Assembly: GCF_000156395.1 (NCBI RefSeq) | Contig: NZ_GG703819.1 | Coordinates: forward strand, 539,218-603,217 | Length of the DNA: 64,000 bases | Source of the DNA: Providencia rustigianii DSM 4541 | GTDB lineage: Bacteria; Pseudomonadota; Gammaproteobacteria; Enterobacterales; Enterobacteriaceae | Direction of reading: 5' to 3' | Shown: positions 45,775 to 54,757 of the stretch, piece after piece | How positions within the stretch are numbered: position 1 is the first letter of the stretch | How the letters are laid out: every line of letters starts with the position of its first letter | The notes under the pieces: generated by a model | Databases searched by the model: none | What the model was told of the DNA's origin: nothing | The model's input: only the letters and a program-made list of their open reading frames with translations | Program-made: the position numbers and the translations under genes

Positions 45775-45847
45775 AAAGTAATTTAATTTAAAACTAATGT
45801 TAAATCGCAAAAATGCACATTCTGGTAAACTAATGTGAGGTAAAATA

Positions 45848-47053
45848 ATGATTCTAGATGCCAGTTATACGCTATTATTTGCATGCTTAGCGCTGCTTAT
45901 TGGGATGATTTTTGTTAAATTCACCCCCTTTTTACAGAAAAATCATATTCCCGATGCAGTAGTCGGCGGTTTTATTGTTGCCATCGTATTGTTGATTGTT
46001 GATAAAACCGCGGGTTACAGTTTCTCATTTGATACCTCTCTACAGAGCACATTGATGATTGCATTCTTTTCATCAATTGGCTTGAGCTCAGATTTTGCTC
46101 GGCTGATAAAAGGCGGAAAACCGCTAGTTATTTTAACGTTAGCCGTCACTATTTTAATTGTTATTCAAAATGCCGTCGGTATGGGCATGGCTGTGATGCT
46201 CAATGAAAGTCCGTTTATTGGTCTGATTGCCGGCTCAATTACCTTAACTGGTGGTCATGGTAACGCTGGAGCATGGGGACCAATCTTGGCAGACAAATAT
46301 GGCGTAACTGGCGCTGTTGAACTTGCCATGGCATGTGCAACCATGGGGCTGGTATTAGGTGGTCTTGTCGGGGGACCAGTCGCCAGACACTTACTGAAAA
46401 AAGTCGCCATTCCAAAAGCGACAGAACAAGAAAAAGAGACAATTTTAGAAGCCTTTGAGCAGCCGAGCGTCAAGAGAAAGATCAATGCCAATAACATCAT
46501 TGAAACGATCTCTATGCTGATTATCTGTATCGTGGCAGGTAGCTATATCAGCGAATTAGTGAAAGACACACCACTTCACTTGCCGACTTTCGTTTGGTGT
46601 CTGTTTGTCGGTATTATTATCCGCAACGTACTGACACATATCTTTAAACACGAAGTTTTTGAACCAACCGTCGATGTCTTAGGCAGTGTGGCTTTATCAC
46701 TGTTCCTCGCTATCGCACTGATGTCTTTGAAATTTGGTCAATTAGCCAGTATGGCAGGCCCTGTTCTCATCATCATCGCGGTTCAGACTGTCGTCATGGT
46801 ATTGTTCGCTTGCTTTGTCACCTTTAAGATGATGGGGAGTGATTATGATGCCGTGGTCATCAGTGCGGGGCACTGTGGTTTTGGGATGGGGGCAACACCA
46901 ACCGCTATCGCTAACATGCAAACCATTACCCGAGCATTCAGCCCATCACATAAAGCATTCTTAGTCGTACCAATGGTTGGCGCATTCCTCGTCGATATTA
47001 CTAACAGTATCGTCATTAAATTATTTATCGAGCTGGGCGTCAGTATCGGATAA
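45848..47053 (+). CDS. gltS: Sodium/glutamate symporter GltS
   Basis: Na+-coupled glutamate uptake in the inner membrane. The 401-aa product shows the two inverted halves of GltS with GGHGNAGAWGP (about 136-146) and GHCGFGMGATPTAIANMQ (about 340-357), the conserved substrate-binding loops, and about ten membrane segments. GAGGT precedes the ATG. It is followed by its own terminator, then by a LysR gene and dadA-ridA, and it shares an upstream motif with dadA. Confidence 0.95.
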   Translation: MILDASYTLLFACLALLIGMIFVKFTPFLQKNHIPDAVVGGFIVAIVLLIVDKTAGYSFSFDTSLQSTLMIAFFSSIGLSSDFARLIKGGKPLVILTLAVTILIVIQNAVGMGMAVMLNESPFIGLIAGSITLTGGHGNAGAWGPILADKYGVTGAVELAMACATMGLVLGGLVGGPVARHLLKKVAIPKATEQEKETILEAFEQPSVKRKINANNIIETISMLIICIVAGSYISELVKDTPLHLPTFVWCLFVGIIIRNVLTHIFKHEVFEPTVDVLGSVALSLFLAIALMSLKFGQLASMAGPVLIIIAVQTVVMVLFACFVTFKMMGSDYDAVVISAGHCGFGMGATPTAIANMQTITRAFSPSHKAFLVVPMVGAFLVDITNSIVIKLFIELGVSIG

Positions 47054-47069
47054 ACCTCACTTACAAGAT

Positions 47070-47112
47070 ACTGGCTCATAACCAAAAGTATATGAGCCAG
47101 TGTTTTTATTTT
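47070..47112 (+). terminator. Terminator of gltS
   Basis: Stem ACTGGCTCATA / TATGAGCCAGT, 10-base loop, followed by GTTTTTATTTTT. Confidence 0.9.
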
Positions 47113-47243
47113 TGATATTTTTTCCTCATTATTTCCCCTTTAATCCCTATTTTCCTTATCTATAAGTGACCCCAATATCGGATTGATGACTTTTTTTCCG
47201 GTAAAATAGGAATAAATGCAAAGTACTGTTTAGGTTACTGATA

Positions 47244-48152
47244 ATGAAGTTAAGGCACCTTGATATTTTTTATGCCGTTATGACCTGTGGCTCACTCACT
47301 CGTGCTGCAGAGGTTTTACATATCTCCCAACCCGCAGCCAGCAAAGCATTAAAACATGCAGAACAACAACTCGGTTTAGTATTATTTCAGCGGATCCGAG
47401 GGAAATTAATCCCTACTGACGAAGCTAATTTATTATTTGAAGAGGCAAAAGAGGTTTATCAAAATCTAGATAGGCTCAGAATTTTGGCGCAAAATTTATC
47501 GCGTAATCCACAAGGTAAACTCGCGATTGGTTGTCTTCCTAGCCTAGGGTTAAACTTAGTCCCTGAAGTCACTGCGCTATTTATAAAAAAACATCCGAAT
47601 ATCAAACTGACCATTGGAACTCATCACACCACGGATATTCTGCAATTATTAACCCAACAAGATTTGGATATTGGAATTGCTTTCAATCTCGCGATTGAAG
47701 GCGGTATTACGGTGCTACCCGTTGCAGATATTCCGTTAGTGTATGTCGATAGCCAGCCCCCTACCCACTCCCCAGTTTCATTAATGGATATAGATCAAGA
47801 CCGTTGGATCCACCCCGGTTCAGACTCTCTATCTCAGCTATTACAGCAAGTTCATGAATTTGCAGAATCCAATATTAGTGTGCATACCTACCACATGGCA
47901 GCAGAATTTGTCCGAGCTGGCCTTGGATGCAGCATTACTGATATTTTTTCTGCCGAACATACGCTGCCAGAATCGATGATTTACCCACTCAAAGAAAATT
48001 TGCATCTGGCAGTATCAGTCTTTCATCGAGCAGACAGACCATTAACCAAAGCGGCACAAAATTATGTAAACACTTTGTCGTTAATACTAGAAAAACGCAA
48101 CGCAGTAGTTAACCAAAAGTTATACTCTAGTAATGAAAACTCAATTGTTTAG
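47244..48152 (+). CDS. LysR-family regulator between gltS and dadA
   Basis: A 302-aa LysR protein with winged helix RHLDIFYAVMTCGSLTRAAEVLHISQPAASKALKHAEQQLG (about residues 4-44). It resembles regulators of amino-acid catabolism such as DsdC or ArgP-type but I cannot name it. It lies between gltS and dadA on the same strand, and the motif GTTAA-N2-AAAAGTTA occurs upstream of both, which makes it the natural candidate controller. Copy 3 of that motif overlaps its last codons. Confidence 0.85.
   Translation: MKLRHLDIFYAVMTCGSLTRAAEVLHISQPAASKALKHAEQQLGLVLFQRIRGKLIPTDEANLLFEEAKEVYQNLDRLRILAQNLSRNPQGKLAIGCLPSLGLNLVPEVTALFIKKHPNIKLTIGTHHTTDILQLLTQQDLDIGIAFNLAIEGGITVLPVADIPLVYVDSQPPTHSPVSLMDIDQDRWIHPGSDSLSQLLQQVHEFAESNISVHTYHMAAEFVRAGLGCSITDIFSAEHTLPESMIYPLKENLHLAVSVFHRADRPLTKAAQNYVNTLSLILEKRNAVVNQKLYSSNENSIV
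48108..48127. promoter_or_regulatory. Shared motif, copy 3 (upstream of dadA)
   Basis: GTTAACCAAAAGTTATACTC, matching copy 1 in 14 of the first 15 bases and in nearly all flanking ones; 82 bases before the dadA start, inside the 3' end of the lysR gene. Confidence 0.5.
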
Positions 48153-48208
48153 TCTGACTATTCGCCGTTAAATGATAACTCCTTAGTTATTATTGGTTGC
48201 GGAATATT

Positions 48209-49450
48209 ATGGCTAAACATGTGGTGGTTATTGGTGCCGGTGTTATTGGATTAAGTACCGCCTATGCTTTAATAAAAGCGGGTCAGACAGTCACATTAAT
48301 TGAATCTGATTCAGATGTTGGCATGCAAACAAGTTTTGCCAATGGTGGACAGCTGAGCTATCGCTATGTTTCGCCTCTTGCCGATGCAGGTGTGCCATTA
48401 CAGGGTTTGCGTTGGATGGGGAAAAATGACTCTCCATTAAATTTGAGGATCAATTTTTCCCTTGAGCAACTGACTTGGCTGGCTCAATTTACCTTAGCTT
48501 GTACTCGCGCAACCAATAAAATCAATGGTGATCATTTATTGAGATTGTCCTTATTAAGCCAAAATATCATGAATACTTGGCGTACAAGTGGAGATATTGC
48601 TGATTTTGCTTGGGAGAAATCAGGAAAATTAATTATCCACCGCGAGCGGTCTAGCTTTAAAAAAGCCAGTGAAACCATTGATAAAGAATTCCAAAAAATA
48701 CTCACAACCCAAGAGATTATTGAATTAGAACCTGCTCTGGCAAATATCCAATCACAATTGGTTGGCGCAATCTATGCCCCAAGTGATGAAACCGCAGACT
48801 GTTATTTATTCTGCAAAAATATTTTGGCATATTTATCTACCCAACCCACCTTTAAGTTATGTTTAGAACACTCCGTGAAATCTTTTATTCAAGTGAATAA
48901 CCAAATTACGGCGGTTGAAACGACTCAAGGAACAATTCAAGCCGATGATGTGATTGTCTGTGCTGGAAATGGGAGCCGTGAATTACTGAAACCACTGGGT
49001 ATCGATGTACCAATTTTAGGGTTAAAAGGGTATAGCTTAAGCGTGGAATACCCTCAGGCTGAGCATATCGTTCCGAAAGTGAGTGTTACCGATTACGGTA
49101 ACAAAATCGTATATGCCAAGCTCAATGACCAATTACGGATTGCCGCAATGGTCGATATTGGCTACGACAAATTAGGGTTACGGGAAAATAGAGTATCTGC
49201 CTTAAAAAATATTATTAGAAAAACATTCCCGAACTTACCAAAAATTGATGAAGCAGAAGCATGGTGCGGTTTACGTCCGTCAACACCAAAGGGACCGCCA
49301 ATATTAGGCAAAACAACATACCGCAATTTATGGTTAAACGTGGGTCATGGCAGTTTAGGTTTTACATTAGCTGCAGGGAGCGCTGAAATATTAAGCCAAT
49401 TAATTACCCAGCAACAATCACCCATTTCTTTAGAAGGATTAACGAGGTAA
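48209..49450 (+). CDS. dadA: D-amino-acid dehydrogenase-like FAD oxidoreductase
   Basis: A 413-aa DAO-fold flavoprotein: VVVIGAGVIGLSTAYALIKAG (FAD site, about residues 5-25), FANGGQLSYRYVSPLADAG typical of DadA, WCGLRPSTPKGPPILG and the C-terminal LWLNVGHGSLGFTLAAGSAEIL. It oxidises D-amino acids to 2-imino/keto acids and passes electrons to the respiratory chain. ATG 48209 follows GCGGA; an upstream TTG is less likely. ridA follows at 3 bp spacing, expected to remove the imine product. No alr/dadX racemase is adjacent. Confidence 0.88.
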   Translation: MAKHVVVIGAGVIGLSTAYALIKAGQTVTLIESDSDVGMQTSFANGGQLSYRYVSPLADAGVPLQGLRWMGKNDSPLNLRINFSLEQLTWLAQFTLACTRATNKINGDHLLRLSLLSQNIMNTWRTSGDIADFAWEKSGKLIIHRERSSFKKASETIDKEFQKILTTQEIIELEPALANIQSQLVGAIYAPSDETADCYLFCKNILAYLSTQPTFKLCLEHSVKSFIQVNNQITAVETTQGTIQADDVIVCAGNGSRELLKPLGIDVPILGLKGYSLSVEYPQAEHIVPKVSVTDYGNKIVYAKLNDQLRIAAMVDIGYDKLGLRENRVSALKNIIRKTFPNLPKIDEAEAWCGLRPSTPKGPPILGKTTYRNLWLNVGHGSLGFTLAAGSAEILSQLITQQQSPISLEGLTR

Positions 49451-49453
49451 TTT

Positions 49454-49807
49454 ATGTCCATTAAACGTAACAACCCAAAACCGCGCTTAGCTGATAGCGT
49501 TGAATATGCTGGATTAGTTTATTTATCAGGGCAAGTGCCGACTAATTTATCGGGTGATATTACCGCTCAAACTCAAGAAGTCTTAGATAAAATTGATGCT
49601 TTATTAGCCGCAAGTCATAGCGATAAAACACGTATTTTATCGGCACAAGTCTGGATTAAAGATATGTCTCGTGACTTCGCACCATTTAATCACGTTTGGG
49701 AAGCTTGGATGCCTGCTGAATTCAGCCCCGCCCGTGCAGCAGTAGAAGCCAATATGGCAAGAGATCAGGTTCTTGTCGAAATTATGGTGATCGCTGCTCA
49801 GCGTTAA
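49454..49807 (+). CDS. RidA-family enamine/imine deaminase
   Basis: A 117-aa YjgF/YER057c/UK114 (RidA) protein with GLVYLSGQVPTN, RILSAQVWIKDMSRDFAPFNHVWEAWMP and the substrate-binding Arg in SPARAAVEANMA. It hydrolyses reactive enamine/imine intermediates released by amino-acid oxidases and lyases. The stop-to-start gap from dadA is 3 bp with AACGAGG upstream, so the two are cotranscribed and act in sequence. Confidence 0.9.
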   Translation: MSIKRNNPKPRLADSVEYAGLVYLSGQVPTNLSGDITAQTQEVLDKIDALLAASHSDKTRILSAQVWIKDMSRDFAPFNHVWEAWMPAEFSPARAAVEANMARDQVLVEIMVIAAQR

Positions 49808-49822
49808 TATTCACTTTCTCTT

Positions 49823-49870
49823 AATGGCATTTGTATATTTTAAATTAATGTTCCAATGCCATTTTTATTT
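49823..49870 (+). terminator. Probable terminator of dadA-ridA
   Basis: AATGGCATT / AATGCCATT with a 23-base loop, followed by TTTATTT. Confidence 0.6.
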
Positions 49871-50030
49871 AGCCATTTCTTTTTTCATTCCCCGATTAAT
49901 AAATTTAATTCTCCCCTTATCGTATATTTAACCTACTATTAATTCTATAAATATTAAAATAATAAACTAAAAAAACAAATTAAATCCGAATATACGTTGG
50001 TGAACATTGGTTTATGAACGGAGAGTAAAT

Positions 50031-51671
50031 ATGACTAAAACCGTCATTGAACATATTTTAACGCGATTACAAGACATAGGAATTACGGATATATTTGGTG
50101 TTGCGGGTGATTATGCCTTCCCCATCAATGATGCTATTTGTAAAAATAATACTCTGCGCTGGGTAGGAAACTGCAATGAGCTCAATGCCGCTTATGCTGC
50201 AGATGGCTACGCACGCATAAAAGACGTCGCTGCATTAGCCACGACATTTGCTGTTGGTGAGCTTAGCGCACTTAATGGGATTGCAGGGGCTTATGCTGAA
50301 CAACTACCTATTTTTCATTTAGTTGGCATGCCTGCGAGTCATATTCAGCATGGTAAATATCTCGTTCATCATACGCTAGGTAATGGTGATTTTGAGGTTT
50401 TTTACCGAATCGCTCAATCCCTATCCTGTGCCCATACCATTATTACCCCCGAAAATTGCATTGATGAAATAGAAAGATTAATCACCCATGCGTTATCTGA
50501 GCGTCGCCCAGTTTATATAGGGCTACCCGCAGATTACGCCAAGCAAACCATCGTTCCACAAAAAAAAGTCCCCATATCGCTTCCAGAAAGTTGCCCAAAT
50601 ACTCTGAGAAAAGTCATTAATTTAATCGCCAATAGGCTGACATGCAGTGAGTGTTCTTGCGCACTTATTGGTTCAATGGTTTCCCGCTTTGAATTAGTCA
50701 AAGATGTAGAAACTATTATCAAAGTTACCAATCTTCCTTATGCGACTATGTTTATGGATAAAGGTGTTTTGAATGAAACCAATAGCCAATATATCGGTGT
50801 TTATAATGGAAGATTGATGAACCTTGAGGTCGCTAATTTTGTTGAAAGCTGTGAGTGCGTTTTAAATATCGGTGCTTTAATGAGTGATGTTAATACGGGT
50901 TGCTTTACCGCAAATCTTTCTCCTGAAAATCACATTCAGATATTGGCAGATCACGTTATTATTGACTCAGTTATTTACCCACATATTTATATTTATGAAT
51001 TGCTTTCGGAACTCAAAGATATTCTGACATTTATTCCGAATAATGCTTTAAAAGCCTACGGGTTGGGTGTTCCTCAAGCGGATGAAACAGGGAAAATTAC
51101 CCGTTCCTATTTGTACCCTAGACTCGAAAAATTCTTCAAGCAAAACGACATTATTATTGCTGAAACAGGTACATTTTCCATGGGATTAGGCTTTGCGCTG
51201 TTACCTAAAGAAGTTTCTTTTCAAACTCAATCACTGTGGGGTTCCATTGGCTGGGCAACTCCCGCAGCTTTAGGTGCTGCAATTGCCGCTCCACATCGCA
51301 GGGTAATTTTAGCGACTGGTGACGGAGCACATCAGCTTACGGTGCAAGAAATCAGCCAGTTTGTGCGCTGGGGTTTAAAACCGATTATTTTTGTTCTCAA
51401 TAATGATGGCTATTTAATCGAGCGTCTATTTTGTAAAAATCCTGAGTATATTTATAACGATATCCCTCACTGGAATTATGCTCAACTTCCTGCTGCTTTT
51501 GGATGCCACGATTGGCTTTGTAAAAAAATCACGCTTTGTGAAGAACTTGAAATGGTACTAGAGGAAATAGAATCCAAAGATTGTGCTGCCTATATTGAAA
51601 TCATAACTCATCGCTATGAATCATCAGAACTTCTGCAAAAAATGGGTGAAATTATTCGAGCAGAGCAATAA
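50031..51671 (+). CDS. Indolepyruvate/2-keto-acid decarboxylase (copy 1)
   Basis: A 546-aa ThDP enzyme of the IpdC/pyruvate decarboxylase family: catalytic Glu in GNCNELNAAYAADGYAR, the His pair in VHHTLGNG, and the cofactor motif GDGAHQLT...NNDGYLIE. It turns 2-keto acids such as indolepyruvate or phenylpyruvate into aldehydes. ATG 50031 is preceded by GGAGA. It follows dadA-ridA, which makes keto acids, but a hairpin separates them. It is a clear paralogue of the gene at 52987. Confidence 0.85.
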   Translation: MTKTVIEHILTRLQDIGITDIFGVAGDYAFPINDAICKNNTLRWVGNCNELNAAYAADGYARIKDVAALATTFAVGELSALNGIAGAYAEQLPIFHLVGMPASHIQHGKYLVHHTLGNGDFEVFYRIAQSLSCAHTIITPENCIDEIERLITHALSERRPVYIGLPADYAKQTIVPQKKVPISLPESCPNTLRKVINLIANRLTCSECSCALIGSMVSRFELVKDVETIIKVTNLPYATMFMDKGVLNETNSQYIGVYNGRLMNLEVANFVESCECVLNIGALMSDVNTGCFTANLSPENHIQILADHVIIDSVIYPHIYIYELLSELKDILTFIPNNALKAYGLGVPQADETGKITRSYLYPRLEKFFKQNDIIIAETGTFSMGLGFALLPKEVSFQTQSLWGSIGWATPAALGAAIAAPHRRVILATGDGAHQLTVQEISQFVRWGLKPIIFVLNNDGYLIERLFCKNPEYIYNDIPHWNYAQLPAAFGCHDWLCKKITLCEELEMVLEEIESKDCAAYIEIITHRYESSELLQKMGEIIRAEQ

Positions 51672-51683
51672 AAACAGACCTAA

Positions 51684-51704
51684 GCCACCACGGATAATGG
51701 TGGC
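51684..51704. terminator. Hairpin between convergent ipdC-like and dedA-like genes
   Basis: GCCACCA / TGGTGGC with a seven-base loop; weak U tract only further along the minus strand. Confidence 0.4.
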
Positions 51705-51727
51705 TAATCCAACATTTAATATTCGAC

Positions 51728-52276
51728 TTAGCGACGCCATTTTTTGCGGATCAGAATGGCTAATCCCACAATAACAAGTCCAATGACCAGCCAAGATAAA
51801 TGAGGGTGAAATGGTAAAGCAAAGACTATCGAGCTGATAAAATAGCCTATTGAAACAATACTACATCCCCAAATAATCCCGCCGATCACATTGAGGATAA
51901 AAAATTTAATTGGATTGACTTTGCTGGCACCAATAATGATAGGCCCTATCGTCCTCATCCCATAAGCAAAGCGAATGCCGATTATAATCCAATTTTCATG
52001 GCTCTGGATCAACTGTTGTACCCGCTCTATTTTTGCTTGATGCTTTTGAAATCGCGGTAAAATTCGAGCGCCCGCGAAACGCCCAACAAAGAATAAAACG
52101 TTGTCACTGACAACCCCACCTAATGCTGCAAATAACATAGTAAGAGGATATGAGAGCCATTGTTTATGGGCTGCAATTCCCGATAAAAACGCAGCGGTTT
52201 CCCCTTCAATCATTGAGCCCAAAAATACCGCCCAGTAACCATACTCTATTAGCCAGCGGGTAAGTTCATCAGCCAT
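51728..52276 (-). CDS. DedA-family membrane protein
   Basis: A 182-aa inner-membrane protein with the DedA/SNARE-associated core: FLGSMIEGETAAFLSGIAAH, GRFAGARILPRFQKHQ and FGIRFAYGMRTIGPIIIGASK, plus four to five hydrophobic segments. DedA proteins act in lipid-carrier flipping and membrane homeostasis; which member this is cannot be told. The Shine-Dalgarno is weak. It is convergent with the upstream decarboxylase. Confidence 0.85.
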   Translation of the reverse strand: MADELTRWLIEYGYWAVFLGSMIEGETAAFLSGIAAHKQWLSYPLTMLFAALGGVVSDNVLFFVGRFAGARILPRFQKHQAKIERVQQLIQSHENWIIIGIRFAYGMRTIGPIIIGASKVNPIKFFILNVIGGIIWGCSIVSIGYFISSIVFALPFHPHLSWLVIGLVIVGLAILIRKKWRR

Positions 52277-52404
52277 AAATAAAATTTGCCTTCCACAATT
52301 TTAATTACCAATATCTTTCATTAAAATTTTAACATAGCTAAACACTATTTTTTGAAATGGTTTGGGATTTTATCAAAATAAGATGGGAGTCATGGGATGA
52401 AAAG

Positions 52405-52441
52405 TAAAAAAAACTGCACTTAGACCGGTCTTAAGTGCAGT
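52405..52441 (-). terminator. Terminator of the DUF1471 gene
   Basis: On the minus strand ACTGCACTTAAGACC pairs with GGTCTAAGTGCAGT (one bulged base), followed by TTTTTTT. Confidence 0.85.
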
Positions 52442-52471
52442 GGATCACAACGCATAAAATATAAATATAGA

Positions 52472-52741
52472 CTATTTATTGTATAAGCTAGCGGTTATTG
52501 CAATATCATTACCTTCACCTTCAGAAGTTACTGAAGTGATAATGAAATATTTCGCACCTGCCTCATCGGCTTTTTGAGATACCGCATTCGCATAATCCGT
52601 GGTTGTAGCTGCATTCATTACCACATTGATATTACTAACTAATTTCATATCCATGGATTGAACATAATTAATTTCTGTTGCACTCATCGCAAATGGACTT
52701 AAAAAAAACAAGGAAACCAATGCTATTTTTAATTTATTCAT
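52472..52741 (-). CDS. YhcN/BhsA-family (DUF1471) small periplasmic protein
   Basis: An 89-aa secreted protein: signal MNKLKIALVSLFFLSPFAMSA and a DUF1471 domain (KLVSNINVVMNAATTTDYANAVSQKADEAGAKYFIITSV). Such proteins are stress- and biofilm-related; individual roles vary. ATG 52741 is preceded by AGGTGAG; a GTG three codons upstream is unlikely. It is a single gene with a strong terminator and 245 bp of AT-rich sequence upstream. Confidence 0.86.
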   Translation of the reverse strand: MNKLKIALVSLFFLSPFAMSATEINYVQSMDMKLVSNINVVMNAATTTDYANAVSQKADEAGAKYFIITSVTSEGEGNDIAITASLYNK

Positions 52742-52986
52742 CAAACTCACCTTTTATTAAAATAACGCATCTCATTTAAATACATTCTTTTTTAGAGAAT
52801 GAAATTATGAGCATCATTAAATGAATATTACTTACCTGCTAATATAAGATTATATTTACCTATTAAAATAAAGAATGTAGCGATGAATATCAAATTTAAT
52901 ATCGTGCTAAACTTAGCAGAAATTGCTTTTATTGATGAGATTTCTAACGTTTTAAATCAACACTAAAAATAGGGCTCAGCATCATG

Positions 52987-54633
52987 TTAAAACGAATACA
53001 ACGATGCCACAGACTTACCTACTTTTTGTGCCAGATCTGAAGCAGCGTATCTATCCATGACTATCTCAATATAGGCTGCTGAATCTGTTACTTCAGCGTG
53101 TTTAATCGCAGCGTCTAACTCATCGCAAGTGGTGACTTTTTGGCAATACCAATCAGTACAACCTAATGCCGCTGGCAATTGTGCATAATTCCACTGTGGT
53201 AAATCGTTATAATAAGCTTCAGGCTCTTTACATAATAATCGCTCAATTAAGTAACCATCATTATTAAGCACAAAAACAATCGGTTTTAATCCAAAACGCG
53301 CAAACTGACTAATTTCTTGCGCCGTTAATTGATGTGAACCTTCCCCCGTCACTAAGATCACGCGCTTATTGGGTGCTGCAATTGCTGCGCCAAATGCCGC
53401 TGGCGTTGCCCAACCAATGGAACCCCACAGTGATTGAGTTTGAAAAGAAACCTCTTTAGGTAGTAAAGCAAAAACCAATCCCATTGATGCTGTCCCTGTT
53501 TCAGCAATCACAATATCGTGATCCATGAACATTTCTTCTAAGCGCGGATACAGATATTGTGCAGTAATTTGGCCATTATCTCCTTGTCGAGGTTCTCCCA
53601 ATCCTTGAGCTGCAATACCTTGATGTTTTAAAGAAGGTGCTAATATTTGCAGTTTGTCCAATACCTCTTTCATCATCACATTTGGGTAAACCGCAGAACC
53701 CACTTTCACATAATCTGCTAAAATATTAATGCCTTGCTCAGGGGAGATAGATGCCGTAAAACTGCCTGAGTTAAAATCAGTTAATACCGCACCAATACCT
53801 AAAATACAGTCGCAACTTTCAACAAACTCTTCTACTTGGGCATTCATTAATTTGCCATTATAAATTCCCATATACGTCGAGTTAGATTCACTCACGATGC
53901 TTTTATCCATAAACATCGTGGCATACGGTAGCCCTGTCTTATCAATAATTGCCTGCACATCATCCGAATACCCTAGCCGCGCAGCCAAGATCCCCGGAAT
54001 AATACAGGCTTTTTGGCTGGCATTAAGTTTATCTAAAATGGCATTCACTGCGGCATTGAGTGACTGTGGATCACTTTTCTGTTGTGCAACTTTTTTATGT
54101 TTCTCATTAGCAATGATGGGCATCACCGCGTAATCAGAGGGGAACCCCATATAGACAGGGCGACGCTCTTTTAGGGCGGCTGCAATTAATCGCTCAGTTT
54201 CATCAATGCAATTTTCTGGGGTCAATATTGTATGGGCACAGCTCAAATGCTGGCTCATTTGATAAAACACATCAAAATCACCGTTACCTAAAGTATGGTG
54301 AACAAGACGATGGTTTTCCTGGACACCACTCGCTGGCATTCCCACCAAATGGAAGATAGGTAAATGCTCAGCATAAGAACCCGCAAGACCATTTAACGCA
54401 CTGAGTTCACCCACACCAAATGTTGTCGAAAGTGCGGCAACACCTTTGATTCTTGCATAACCATCCGCGGCATAAGCAGCATTTAACTCATTACAATTAC
54501 CGATCCAACGCAATGTTTCACTTTCACAGACTGCATCTTCAATAGGGAAAGCGTAGTCCCCCGCAACCCCAAAAACTTCGTTGATACCCAGTGTTTGTAA
54601 ACGCTCAAGAACATATTCGATAACTGTTTTCAT
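52987..54633 (-). CDS. Indolepyruvate/2-keto-acid decarboxylase (copy 2)
   Basis: A 548-aa ThDP enzyme, collinear with and roughly two-thirds identical to the protein at 50031 in the N-terminal half by eye. Catalytic Glu (GNCNELNAAYAADGYAR) and VHHTLGNG are kept. The cofactor motif reads GEGSHQLTAQ rather than GDG, an Asp-to-Glu change at a metal ligand. A divergent LysR gene with an intergenic palindrome suggests its own regulation, unlike copy 1. The substrate is not predictable from sequence. Confidence 0.85.
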   Translation of the reverse strand: MKTVIEYVLERLQTLGINEVFGVAGDYAFPIEDAVCESETLRWIGNCNELNAAYAADGYARIKGVAALSTTFGVGELSALNGLAGSYAEHLPIFHLVGMPASGVQENHRLVHHTLGNGDFDVFYQMSQHLSCAHTILTPENCIDETERLIAAALKERRPVYMGFPSDYAVMPIIANEKHKKVAQQKSDPQSLNAAVNAILDKLNASQKACIIPGILAARLGYSDDVQAIIDKTGLPYATMFMDKSIVSESNSTYMGIYNGKLMNAQVEEFVESCDCILGIGAVLTDFNSGSFTASISPEQGINILADYVKVGSAVYPNVMMKEVLDKLQILAPSLKHQGIAAQGLGEPRQGDNGQITAQYLYPRLEEMFMDHDIVIAETGTASMGLVFALLPKEVSFQTQSLWGSIGWATPAAFGAAIAAPNKRVILVTGEGSHQLTAQEISQFARFGLKPIVFVLNNDGYLIERLLCKEPEAYYNDLPQWNYAQLPAALGCTDWYCQKVTTCDELDAAIKHAEVTDSAAYIEIVMDRYAASDLAQKVGKSVASLYSF

Positions 54634-54694
54634 AATGTAGCTCCAAATAATAATTTCGACTGATTATTCAGCCCGTTATTATTATTATCCCTAA

Positions 54695-54707
54695 TGTTAC
54701 ATTAACA
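54695..54707. promoter_or_regulatory. LysR-type box between ipdC-like copy 2 and lysR
   Basis: TGTTA-CAT-TAACA, a perfect T-N11-A inverted repeat 62 bases from the decarboxylase start and 51 from the lysR start. Confidence 0.55.
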
Positions 54708-54757
54708 GAAATCATTTATAATCATCGCAGCTATAACAAAATGTAATAGAGGTCACG

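Larger units (their letters stand above)
45169..45847. promoter_or_regulatory. 679-bp AT-rich divergent control region (mdlC-like / gltS)
   Basis: No supportable gene. The right end holds two copies of the GTTAAmyAAAAGTTA motif (listed separately). The rest is AT-rich with no recognisable operator. Confidence 0.5.

Noticed and set aside
49808-50030. TyrR box upstream of ipdC-like copy 1
   Set aside because: No TGTAAA-N6-TTTACA match in the interval, although TyrR controls ipdC in Enterobacter.
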